In this document: positions 10,748 to 18,470 of the stretch, piece after piece
Position numbering within the stretch: the stretch's first letter is position 1
Layout: the number at the start of each line of letters is the position of its first letter
Source of the DNA: CAIVVT01 sp963757265
GTDB lineage: Bacteria; Acidobacteriota; Terriglobia; Bryobacterales; Bryobacteraceae
Reading direction: 5' to 3'
Length of the DNA: 64,000 bases
Assembly (NCBI GenBank): GCA_963757265.1
Contig: CAVWRA010000004.1
Span: 186,001 to 250,000 of the forward strand
Notes under the pieces: model-generated
Told to the model about the DNA's origin: nothing
Database searches by the model: none
The model's input: the letters and a program-made list of their open reading frames with translations, nothing else
Translations under genes and position numbers: made by a program

Positions 10748-11175
10748 TGCCCAGTCGCGCCAAGATACTGATTGTCGACGACGACAAGGACCTGGTGGTG
10801 GCGCTGCGTTTTGCGCTGGAGAGCAAAGCGTATCAAGTGGCGGCGGCACATGATCTCATGGCCGGACTGGAGGCCGCCTCTGCTGAGCGGCCGGATTGCA
10901 TTGTGCTCGATATCATGATGCCGCATGCCACCGAAGGCTTCCACTTCGTCTGGCGCCTGCGGCAGCAGGACGAGGCGTACTTCAAGAATGTACCCATTAT
11001 CGTCTTGAGCGCGATTCACGAAAAGACTGATCTGCGTTTCTATCCCGACTCCAGCGACGGGACGTACCAGGCCGGTGAATTCCTGCCGGTCCAGGATTTT
11101 GTAGACAAGCCGATCGACCCGGCGTTGCTGCTGGAGCGAATCGATCGCGCGCTTCGGCTCAAGCCGTCGTCGTGA
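10747..11175 (+). CDS. Receiver-only response regulator
   Basis: This is a stand-alone receiver domain of about 142 aa with no output domain. The acidic pocket is D11-D13 (IVDDDKD), the phosphoacceptor is D55 (CIVLDIMMP), the Ser is in IIVLSAI and the conserved Lys is in FVDKPID. A short insert (DSSDGTYQAGEF) before the last strand is seen in some hydrogenase-linked receivers. A GTG at 10744 is an alternative start. The histidine kinase downstream (62-base gap) is the obvious partner. Regulation of hydrogenase expression or activity is inferred from position only. Confidence 0.88.
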   Translation: MPSRAKILIVDDDKDLVVALRFALESKAYQVAAAHDLMAGLEAASAERPDCIVLDIMMPHATEGFHFVWRLRQQDEAYFKNVPIIVLSAIHEKTDLRFYPDSSDGTYQAGEFLPVQDFVDKPIDPALLLERIDRALRLKPSS

Positions 11176-11236
11176 CGGCTTCCGGCGGCGTTGTTCCGCT
11201 CCGGCGGGACAGCGCACTTTCAGGGGAGCGTCCACA

Positions 11237-12691
11237 GTGACGCATAGCGGCGAGCCTCCGGTCTCGAGTGATCTGGAGCGGCGGACGGCGTGGTTCATCA
11301 AACTCCGCTGGCTGACCGCGGCCGGTGTGGCTGGTGCGGCCGGGATGGCGCGCATTCTGGGCCTGTCCGGTTTGCCCGTTGGGCCAATCCTGGCCGTCGC
11401 CGGCAGCCTCCTCGTCTATAACACCGTTCTCTATTTCGTGACCACGCGCCTCAGCGTAAGGCCGGTCGGGCGGGCCTGGGAAAGCGCCGATTCGTTCGCG
11501 CGCCTGCTCGTGCCGCGCACCTTTCTCGGCCTGGGCGACGAAAGCCGGGTCGCGAGATTTGCGTTTTTCGCTTTTGTGCAGGTCACCATCGATTTCGTTT
11601 TTCTCGCGGTGTTGCTCCACCTCTCTGGTGGCGTCGGAAGTCCCTTTGCCGTGTTCTTCGTTTTTCACATCGTCATTGCCAGCGTGCTGCTCTCCCGGCG
11701 CGGCACGTATCTGCAGACCACGGTCGGCTTCTTGCTTTTTGCTTCGGTCGTCTGGGGAGAGTACTTCGGCCTCCTGGATCATCACCCTCTGGATTCGGTT
11801 TGGCCGGCCTGCGCATACCGCAGCTTCAGTGTGGCCTTTATGGGTCTGGTGGTTTTGGGAGCGACACTCTATCTGGCGTCGTACCTGTGCAGCACCGTTG
11901 CCGTGGACCTGCGCGAGCGCGTCAGAACCAACGTGCTGTTGTCGCGGGAGATCGCCGGCGAGAAACACAAGCTCGAGGACGCCTACGAAACCCTGCGCGA
12001 GAGCGAGCGCACAAAGTCGCAATACATGCGCAAGGTCGCACACGAGTTGCGCGGCCCGCTAGGTACCATTGAGACCGCGCTCAAAGTTGTGTTGCAGGGC
12101 ATGGCAGGCACACTGGATGAGCCGTCCCGCGACTTGATCGGCCGGGCGGAACGGCGGGCCGGAGAGCTCGCCGCCGTGACTCGCGACCTGCTGCTGCTGG
12201 CGCGCGCGCGGGAAGCGGGGCCCGGCGCGGAGCGAGTGACCGTCGCGCTCGATGGCCTGCTGGCGGAAGTGATCGAGGATCTCCGGCCAGCCGCCCAATC
12301 AAAGAATGTGGCGCTGTTGATCGATGCCGGCGGTGGAGCAGTTGTCCTCGGCGATCCGGTCGCCATACGCCAGCTTGTCGCCAACCTGGTGGAGAACGGA
12401 ATCCGCTACACCAGGCCTGGCGGATCCGTGGCCGCGCGCCTGCGCTCTCAGGACGGATGCGTGGTGCTGAAAGTGGAAGACACCGGCATCGGTATCGCGG
12501 AGCAGGATCTGCCTCGAGTCTTCGACGAGTTTTACCGCGGAGCCAATGCTCGGGAATATGCCGCCGAGGGAACCGGCCTCGGCCTTGCCATCTGCAAAGT
12601 GATCGCTGAACGCCACGGTGGAAACATCACCGTCGAAAGCCGGCCCGGTCATGGGACGTGTTTCACCGTGGCATTACCCGGCGCTGCATGA
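11237..12691 (+). CDS. Membrane sensor histidine kinase
   Basis: The protein has 484 aa. The N-terminal 220 residues form about six hydrophobic segments, including one after RWLTAAG and one around residues 105-130, with no large periplasmic loop. This suggests sensing within or near the membrane. The HisKA box AHELRGPLG has the phospho-acceptor at about H269. The ATPase domain follows with N (VANLVENGIRY), G1 (VEDTGIGIAEQD), F (VFDEFYRG) and G2 (EGTGLGLAI) boxes, all conserved. The start is a GTG with GGGGAGCG upstream. It lies between the receiver and the cyclic-nucleotide-binding gene and probably senses redox or energy state for the hydrogenase operon; that role is inferred. Confidence 0.9.
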   Translation: MTHSGEPPVSSDLERRTAWFIKLRWLTAAGVAGAAGMARILGLSGLPVGPILAVAGSLLVYNTVLYFVTTRLSVRPVGRAWESADSFARLLVPRTFLGLGDESRVARFAFFAFVQVTIDFVFLAVLLHLSGGVGSPFAVFFVFHIVIASVLLSRRGTYLQTTVGFLLFASVVWGEYFGLLDHHPLDSVWPACAYRSFSVAFMGLVVLGATLYLASYLCSTVAVDLRERVRTNVLLSREIAGEKHKLEDAYETLRESERTKSQYMRKVAHELRGPLGTIETALKVVLQGMAGTLDEPSRDLIGRAERRAGELAAVTRDLLLLARAREAGPGAERVTVALDGLLAEVIEDLRPAAQSKNVALLIDAGGGAVVLGDPVAIRQLVANLVENGIRYTRPGGSVAARLRSQDGCVVLKVEDTGIGIAEQDLPRVFDEFYRGANAREYAAEGTGLGLAICKVIAERHGGNITVESRPGHGTCFTVALPGAA

Positions 12692-12813
12692 ATCGCGCGG
12701 CGGCCGGCATGGGAGGTTGTTTGGATTCTGCGCGCATTGCTGGCCCGCCGGGAATCGGAGAGCCGGCCGGGAAACGAATCTGCCGGCTGATTGCCGGCAA
12801 GGAGGGTGTATTG

Positions 12814-13314
12814 ATGGAGATTAAGAGTCTGTTGGCAGTGGCACGCGAGCTACCCTTCCTGCAGGGGCTCAGTGACGAACATGTCGAAAAGCTGATGGCG
12901 CTGGCCAGTGAAGCGCGCTTCTCCGCCGATGACATTATTTTTGGCGAAGGCGAGAAGTCGGACTTCTTCTACCTGCTCCTGTCGGGGAAGGTGGCCCTCG
13001 AGGTCCGCACATCCGGCCATACCCTAAGGGTCCAGACGTTGGGCGCGGGCGATGAACTGGGCTGGTCGTCGTTCATGGAAGAAGAAGCCAGGCGATTCCA
13101 GGCGCGGGCGCTCGTGCGGGTGCAGGCGCTGCGCTTTGCGGGCGCCCATCTGCGAAAGGCGTGCGCCGAGGATCGCGACCTCGGTTATGCCCTGGAGCAC
13201 CGGCTTCTGCAGGTGGTCTCCAGCCGCTTGCAGGCGACGCTTCTGCAGTTATCGGATATTTATTCGCCCGCGAAATCGGGCCCCGAAGTGGTCGGCTCGA
13301 GAGCCGGCTCTTGA
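12814..13314 (+). CDS. Crp-like cyclic-nucleotide-binding domain protein without HTH
   Basis: The 166-aa product has a cyclic-nucleotide-binding beta-roll (LPFLQGLSDEHVEKLM, IIFGEGEKSDFFYLLLSGKVAL, LGAGDELGWSSFME). It lacks the C-terminal winged helix of Crp/Fnr, so it is unlikely to bind DNA itself. The ATG at 12814 is preceded by AAGGAGGG; a TTG three bases earlier is possible. It follows the histidine kinase by about 120 bases. Such stand-alone domains often regulate partner proteins. Here it may be a third regulatory layer of the hydrogenase operon. Confidence 0.82.
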   Translation: MEIKSLLAVARELPFLQGLSDEHVEKLMALASEARFSADDIIFGEGEKSDFFYLLLSGKVALEVRTSGHTLRVQTLGAGDELGWSSFMEEEARRFQARALVRVQALRFAGAHLRKACAEDRDLGYALEHRLLQVVSSRLQATLLQLSDIYSPAKSGPEVVGSRAGS

Positions 13315-13423
13315 CACGGGTGCGGGGCGGGTTCGGTCCCTTGGCTCTTTCGCCGCACTGGCTGCGCCCGAGGGTTTAGTGTCAACTACGGTGGGATTAA
13401 TGTCTGAAATGTGGCGGTTTGAG

Positions 13424-13470
13424 TGGTGGGCCCGGCAGAACTCGAATCTGCGACCTCTACCGTCTCAAAG
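13424..13470 (-). other. Orphan tRNA 3' half (att-like scar), isotype unclear
   Basis: The minus strand reads a T-arm (GCAGA-TTCGAGT-TCTGC), an acceptor 3' strand CGGGCCCA and an encoded CCA. An anticodon-loop-like TTGAGAC and a 5-nt variable loop precede it. No D-arm or 5' acceptor strand follows upstream, so it is not a gene. The T-arm and acceptor resemble tRNA-Arg, while the loop would read GAG. Such 3' halves are typical attachment cores of tyrosine-recombinase islands. Confidence 0.6.
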
Positions 13471-13562
13471 TAGGAAGGCCCCTTCAGAATCAACAAGACT
13501 GGTCGCAAGTTGTTGATTCTGCGTTCGACCGAATGGGCCAAAAACGGCCAAATGAGCCAGTA

Positions 13563-13823
13563 ATGGGCCACAATGGGCCAAACTTTTCGGGAGCTTCACC
13601 CCCCTTGATAGTTGAATTTGACGAGTGCCTCCGCAGCATTCGTCAGCGACTCGGGTGCACAGTGGCGAGTCTGGCTTCGGCAAGCGGTTTTCCGGGTGAG
13701 TACATCGAAGCTGTGGAGGCCGGACATGCTGAGTTGTCGATTCGTAGCTTGTCGGTCCTGTGCGAAGCCCTCGGACTCTGCAGTGCGATCCTCTTCCGCA
13801 AGAACGGCAATCCGAGCGGGTGA
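13563..13823 (+). CDS. Small XRE-type helix-turn-helix protein
   Basis: The frame encodes about 86 aa. LRSIRQRLGCTVASLASASGF, then EYIEAVEAGHAELSIRSLSVLCEALGL, gives the helix-turn-helix layout of Cro/XRE regulators. No strong ribosome site marks a start; the ATG at 13563 is the last good one before the domain. The frame is also open upstream, through the tRNA-like scar, but that part looks non-coding. It lies between an island scar and the 771-bp repeat, so it may be an element-borne regulator. Confidence 0.5.
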   Translation: MGHNGPNFSGASPPLIVEFDECLRSIRQRLGCTVASLASASGFPGEYIEAVEAGHAELSIRSLSVLCEALGLCSAILFRKNGNPSG

Positions 13824-13917
13824 GAACTGACACTCTGGCTGGTCCAGCAATACCGAGCCGCTCACCGAGCCGCGAGGTCGGGAAGCCTGTCCCACCGGTA
13901 AGCCGTCCCTGAAAGTA

Positions 13918-14688
13918 AGCATCAGGAAAGCCCCTCGAGGGCTGCCAACCGAGCGCGGAGACGCTACGGTGGAATGGCGGGTTGATCCGTCGATGTGGGC
14001 AGCGTTGGCTGTCAACCAAGTCTCCCCTGAATGCGCCAACGGAGAGCATCATGTCTCAGGGCGCTCCATACCCCATCACAATTGTCTTGCGCCGTCTGCT
14101 TGAGGAGGCCGGGCTTGACCGCGACGGCTTGATTCTGGCGCTCGGCTACCGCAATCTCCAACGTGGTCGCCGCCGACTGGACGCCTGGATGGATCAGGGC
14201 GAAGGCTACGAGCGGATCATAAAACAGATTGCAGCCGCGTACCCCGGCCACGCAGATGCCTTGCATAGTGCGGTAGCCGCCATGCCAGAGATCAAGAAAG
14301 CGGAATGGGATGTCGCATTCCTCGAACGCTGCAAGGCTGAAGAAGGCACCTTCCGACCCTACGTTCACGCGGACGCCGAGAGCACACGACCGTCAAGCAT
14401 CTGCATGTATGGTCTTACGGGCGGCAGGTGGAACTACATTGAGATCCCACAGGCAACCTTGGATTCACCGATCGAAGAACAACTGGCCGAATTGCCAGCG
14501 TTGATGCTGGCGTACAGACAACGACATAACGGCTTTTGCCCGTTCTTCGGCAAGCTGACTGGCTTCAAATTTGTACGCTTGCTCGACTACTACCAGTTCG
14601 ATGCAGAGGGGCGGTTCCTTGAGCATGTAGGGAAGCCATTCCGTCGCGGAACGTGTTCGGTCGGGTTGTACTAAACGAGCGGTGCGAC
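13918..14688. repeat. 771-bp direct repeat, copy A
   Basis: The segment from AGCATCAGGAAAG to GAGCGGTGCGAC recurs at 44873-45643 in the same orientation. No difference was found by eye along its length. It contains a 130-base leader with the palindrome CCCTCGAGGG at 13932-13941 and one complete ORF. Flanks differ on both sides and no clear target duplication or terminal inverted repeat is visible. Confidence 0.93.
14051..14674 (+). CDS. Unknown 207-aa protein of the duplicated element (copy A)
   Basis: I do not recognise this family. The N-terminal 60 residues (ITIVLRRLLEEAGLDRDGLI, then LGYRNLQRGRRRLDAWMDQG) look like a helical, basic, possibly DNA-binding segment. The rest is a mixed domain with several aromatics, ending in KPFRRGTCSVGLY. 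There is no signal peptide or membrane helix. The ATG follows GGAGAGCATC. The encoded protein is identical to that of the second copy at 45006-45629, which argues for recent duplication or gene conversion. The gene is the only coding content of the repeat, so it may move or maintain the element, or be passive cargo. Confidence 0.72.
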   Translation: MSQGAPYPITIVLRRLLEEAGLDRDGLILALGYRNLQRGRRRLDAWMDQGEGYERIIKQIAAAYPGHADALHSAVAAMPEIKKAEWDVAFLERCKAEEGTFRPYVHADAESTRPSSICMYGLTGGRWNYIEIPQATLDSPIEEQLAELPALMLAYRQRHNGFCPFFGKLTGFKFVRLLDYYQFDAEGRFLEHVGKPFRRGTCSVGLY

Positions 14689-14707
14689 GTCAGACGGAGA
14701 AGATTCT

Positions 14708-14905
14708 ATGATGAGCGATCGTAAAGGACAGAACGGGCGCGAACCGAAGCGACATGCGATTGACGCGATTACCAACGAGCCGTGGCAAGTGTTCTCCGTG
14801 TGCGGTATCTATTCACAACGGCTGACCGCCGATCCCAAGCTCGTGAATTGCGGAAACTGCCTCAGAAAGCTCGCGAAAACTGGCGCGAACGTTCTCCGGG
14901 CGTGA
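14708..14905 (+). CDS. Small Cys-containing protein of unknown function
   Basis: This 65-aa ORF starts 20 bases after copy A of the repeat, with GGAGAAG at a proper distance. It is basic and carries VFSVCGIY and VNCGNCLRKL, which could form a small zinc site. It is absent after copy B, so it belongs to the local flank. No family was recognised. Confidence 0.45.
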   Translation: MMSDRKGQNGREPKRHAIDAITNEPWQVFSVCGIYSQRLTADPKLVNCGNCLRKLAKTGANVLRA

Positions 14906-14985
14906 TTCCGATCTCGCAATCTTGCCGACCGGGACCCTATCCGAAACACGATACCGCCCGGCTCTTGAGCGCCTTCGAATTTCAA

Positions 14986-15292
14986 TGCGCTGTCCATCGT
15001 CATCGTCAACAACGCCTACGCAGCCTATTTGGCCGGACCTGCGCTGATCACGGTTAAGACCTCCTGGCAGCGCTTCAGAATTACTGGTGCGCCCGCCAGC
15101 GGCCAAACCGGCCTCTGGATCGTCGTCCGCCAGCCCGCCGCCAACGGCGATGATTGGTCCGCTGGCGACATTCACCTCTGGGGCGCCTGCCTCCAGCAGG
15201 GCAACAACCCGCAGGCTGCCTACGCCGGCACTTGGGCCTCCCCAACGCCGTACCAGCAGTCGGGCGTCGCCGCCGGCCCAACCGGCATTGCA
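14986..15292 (+). pseudogene. Fragment of a phage- or surface-type beta-sandwich protein
   Basis: The frame reading ITVKTSWQRFRITGAPASG then LWIVVRQPAANGDDWSAGD and IHLWGACLQQGNNPQAAYAG resembles carbohydrate-binding tail or fibre modules. It has no start or natural end and runs into an unrelated fragment at about 15290. Phage origin is inferred from composition only. Confidence 0.4.
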
Positions 15293-15470
15293 CGGCCTCG
15301 GCGATGTTTGGCCTGGATCTGTTCAGCGCCGCCGATATCGGCAATCGTGCGGGCGACCTTGAGAATCCGGTCGTGGGCACGGGCCGATAGCGCAAGGCGG
15401 CGGATGGACATCTCCAGGGCCTTCTCCCCAGCGGCGTCCAACGGGCAGAACTCGCGCAGCCGCCCGGGCG
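15285..15470 (-). pseudogene. comM: C-terminal fragment of ComM/YifB (Mg-chelatase-like AAA ATPase)
   Basis: The minus strand reads RLREFCPLDAAGEKALEMSI then RRLALSARAHDRILKVARTI and ADIGGAEQI, the typical C-terminal end of ComM-family proteins. The remaining roughly 450 residues are absent. It is a stray fragment next to phage-like and tRNA-like debris, presumably carried or cut by a mobile element. Confidence 0.6.
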
Positions 15471-15625
15471 GCATGGCGGCGTTCCCCCACCCGCCTGTAG
15501 ATGAATTCAAAGTGGGCGCGAGCACCAAGGCCCAACAGACTTCAACAGGTCTCAACAGCGTCTGCAGAAATGCTCGAAACGCAAACACTTAAAAAACGCA
15601 ACTGAGCGGGATGGCCGAGACCCGT

Positions 15626-15670
15626 TTGGGGTGCAAGAGGTCCGGGGTTCAAATGCCCGCAGCCCGACCA
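15626..15670 (+). other. Orphan tRNA-Pro(GGG)-like 3' half
   Basis: From the loop TTGGGGT (anticodon GGG) the plus strand continues GCAAG, AGGTC, a T-arm with loop TTCAAAT, acceptor CAGCCCG, a discriminator A and CCA. The 5' side of the anticodon stem is replaced by unrelated sequence. One T-stem pair is mismatched. It is a scar rather than a working gene. Confidence 0.6.
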
Positions 15671-15979
15671 AATTCCTCAAAGGCTTTAGACCCCACCCTC
15701 CACCAACACCCCCGTTTGGAGTCCATTTGGAGTCCAAAAATGGACGCCAGGTGCAGACACGACGACGGAGACCGCTGACTCCGTTGTTTTTTGTTCATGG
15801 ATCGATGGGCTCTTTACTCCTGCAAAAACCCGACCAACCCGACAATTGCGTCGTAAGTAATTGATTGCGCTGCGGTCGAGGCTTGTCGGGTAGCCCGAAA
15901 AACCCGACAAATCTCCAGCGGATGAATTGCTGCGGCCGCCCGCGATTTCAACCGAACGCGCTGCGGTTTCACTGTGGTT
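15671..15979. other. Non-coding stretch with a 9-bp stem hairpin
   Basis: No credible ORF is present. TTGTCGGGT at 15883-15891 pairs with ACCCGACAA at 15902-15910 around a 10-base loop. There is no T run after it, so it need not be a terminator. CCCGACAA-like words recur nearby. Confidence 0.45.
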
Positions 15980-16831
15980 TAGATTCTGTCGTCACGAGAT
16001 GCTCGCCCAGATTGCGATACACCGGATATAGACGGCAGCGAGGAAGGAAGCACTGTTTTTGGCGTACCGCGTAGCAATTCCACGCCATCGTTTCAGGTGC
16101 AGGAAGGCATTCTCCACCAGATGCCTCAGCTTGTACAGGTCCCGATCATAGGTGTGTTGTAGCTTGCGGCGGCCTTGGGGCGGTATGACGGGCTCCATGC
16201 CCTGCCGGCGTGCCTGGGCCAGGATGGCGTCCGTGTCGTAACCCCGGTCAGCCAACAGATTCTGGGCTGTAAGTCCTTCAATTAGAAGACTAGCTTGCGT
16301 ACAATCCGCAGTGGGACCTGGCGTAATAACAACTCGGACCGGCAGACCATGCGCATCCACGGCCAAGTGTAGCTTTGTGTTGAGCCCCCTTTTGTGCGGC
16401 CCATTTCCTGGTTGCCGCCCCGCGCTCCGGTGCCATGCGGGTGGACCTTGATGTGGCTGGCGTCGATCATCAGCCACTCAAAATCCGGCTGATCGATCAA
16501 GCGCTCCAGCAGAGCTTCCCACGTGCCCTTGTCGCGCCAGCGGCAGAAGCGGCGATGGGTGTTCTTCCAGTCCCCGTAGTCGGGCGGCAAATCGCGCCAC
16601 GGGGCCCCCGTGCGGAGGATCCAGAAAACGGCATTGATGAAGCGGCGGTTGTCTCGCCCGATACCGCCCCAAGTGCCTTTTCTGCCAGGGAGATGTGGCT
16701 CCAGAATGGACCACACGCGATCCGTAATGTCATGCCGCCGATGGGCCAACTTCATGCCCCATCATGACACGAAATTAGAACAATCCATGTGCTATTTGTT
16801 TGAAATCTTCATCTCGTGACGACAGAATCTA
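15980..16831 (-). mobile_element. IS5-family (IS427-group-like) insertion sequence
   Basis: Perfect terminal inverted repeats are visible: GATTCTGTCGTCACGAGAT starting at 15982 and its complement ending at 16829. Each is flanked by TA, a plausible target duplication. The enclosed 850 bp hold one transposase in two overlapping frames. Ends are intact, so the element could be active. Confidence 0.85.
15992..16755 (-). CDS. IS5-family transposase, two overlapping frames
   Basis: The first frame (16755 to 16282) starts MKLAHRRHDITDRVWSILEP and contains the first catalytic Asp in WLMIDASHIKVHPHG. The second frame (from about 16400 to 15992) has the second Asp in LLADRGYDTDA and the Glu in LRHLVENAFLHLKRW. 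The frames join smoothly at an AAAAGGGGG run, where a -1 slip turns GRTKGG into HKRGLNTKLHL. Such slippage is normal in IS427-group elements, so this may be programmed frameshifting rather than damage. All three DDE residues are present. Confidence 0.85.
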
Positions 16832-17419
16832 GCCCGCCGTGGACCCCTACCTAGACATCCACTGACCTTGAACATGAACCACGAGTGCCGGCTGGTGGCG
16901 CGTGACGATTGAGTCCCCGAGCGCGACATTGCAAGAAATGGAAACCACGCCCCCCACCGCGGAGAGTCGCAAGGTGCTGACTCAAAACAACTTCGGCAAA
17001 AAATGCCGGGGTGCAGACCCATCACTGCCGAACCAAGTCTCCGATTCGGTGTGCCGGTCGGACAGCCAAGCGGCAGGGTCTCGTTCGCCGAGCTCTGCAC
17101 GAAAGAAACGGTGGAAACTCGACGGGCTAGAGATGGCGGCAAGCCATTGGTTCCAAGGATGTTCGTAACTCTGAGCTGCGACGGTCTCACGTCAGCCAGA
17201 ATCGACATTCTCCCGTCTTGAAACCTCGATGCCAGGCAGCAGATCCACCCGGGGCCATCTCCGGCCATCTTCGCAAGCTGGTAGGATGTATGCATACCGA
17301 CTTCAGTAGAGGACACGCGTATGAAACGCACCTTTCGCGGAAGGCGTGCTTTGCGCCATACAAGTTTGCTAAGTTTAGCCGCTTGCTAATTCCGTTGATC
17401 CCAACTCTCTATGTCGAAA

Positions 17420-17460
17420 TGGTATCCTCGGACTCGAACCGAGAACCCCTTGCTTGTAGG
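17420..17460 (-). other. tRNA-like 3' fragment (weak)
   Basis: The minus strand shows a perfect T-arm (CTCGG-TTCGAGT-CCGAG) followed by GATACCA. Upstream bases give no clear anticodon arm, and the acceptor 3' strand is short if CCA is encoded. It resembles the other tRNA 3'-half scars but is weaker. Confidence 0.4.
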
Positions 17461-17888
17461 CGCTATGACGTGCAAGTGAATTGTCAACACCTATAAGATT
17501 AAACTCATTTAGGGGCTACCAAGTTTGATGAATCGGCCGGTGCCCAGATCACACACTTGGCGAACACACCCGCCAACTTAACGCCGGCGCCAGTTCCTCA
17601 GAAGCACCGTCACCGGGAAGTCTGTTTCAAGATGCACGCCTCTTTCAACTGCGGCTCCACCTTCCAGACGATAAAGGTTTTGACGAGAACCAGGAATTGA
17701 CCGCCGAGCGGGCACTGGCGCCCGACCTCGTGTCATCCCCGCGCACTACTCATTTGAGCCGGTGCATCCCTCCTTCAATGAAAACACGAACACAGGAATT
17801 TCATGACTTCTGGCCCGACGCGGAAATGCTGGCTATCTCCTGCTCCCAGTCACCATGCTGTATATCACAACGCGAAATCTGATAGGCC

Positions 17889-18098
17889 GTTGACATAACG
17901 ACTCCTGCTGCGCTTACCTCTAAATCCTTTGATCACATTGAGTTAGGGCACTCCGTTGACAATGTTGACATAACGAAGCCCTTTTTCCACAAAACCCTCT
18001 CGTGTAAGCACTCCCTAGAAGGGTTTGCGGAAAACAGGCCTAGTTATGTCAACCGATCAATAACCCCTGTGTTTTCATGCAAATCCGGTTGACCTAAC
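17889..18098. repeat. GTTGACATAAC repeat cluster with a 90-bp imperfect palindrome
   Basis: GTTGACATAACG occurs at 17889-17900 and 17964-17975. The inverted form GTTATGTCAAC lies at 18043-18053, and a variant GTTGACCTAAC at 18088-18098. The copies at 17964 and 18043 bound an imperfect inverted repeat of about 33 bases per arm, pairing through TTTTCC and AAACCCT. It could fold as a long hairpin. Operator, recombination site or MITE-like remnant are all possible. Confidence 0.65.
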
Positions 18099-18470
18099 TG
18101 CTGGAGCAAGACGGGGCACGAGGAGCGGTGCGTAGAACTGTGTTTGGAAAGGGAAGGCTGGACCGAGAAAAATGGTGGGCGGAAGAACGAGCATTTCGAT
18201 CCCCAACCCACCGTTTCAGAATCACGTTTGAGCACTAATACTTATACGCGAATTGAGCGGCAGCGGACCATTTTCCGTAAACGCCGTTTTATCGGCCACT
18301 TGCACATTCCCTGAGTACCCCGTGATCCAGGTTTCGGGGTGGTCTGAAGGCGACGATGCGGACAGGCGGCACTCGGTTCGGGGCCCGACCACCGGCGACG
18401 TGGCCGTGGATGCACCGGCGGAGTACGCCGAGCCCGCGAGACAGCGGCGTAAGGATGCTCCTGCGGCCGG

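Larger units (their letters stand above)
16832..18470. other. Long region without credible genes
   Basis: No ORF here has convincing composition or family signal. It contains the tRNA-like scar at 17420-17460 and the GTTGACATAAC repeat cluster at 17889-18098, and looks like remnant or intergenic island DNA. AT content is higher than in the neighbouring genes. Confidence 0.5.

Noticed and set aside
13596..14052. Minus-strand frames across the left end of repeat copy A
   Set aside because: They span the repeat boundary and change sequence in copy B, so they are not part of a conserved gene.
17889..18098. Integron attC site or CRISPR-like array
   Set aside because: The GTTRRRY/RYYYAAC pair is not properly arranged, repeats are irregularly spaced, and no integron integrase or cas gene is nearby.
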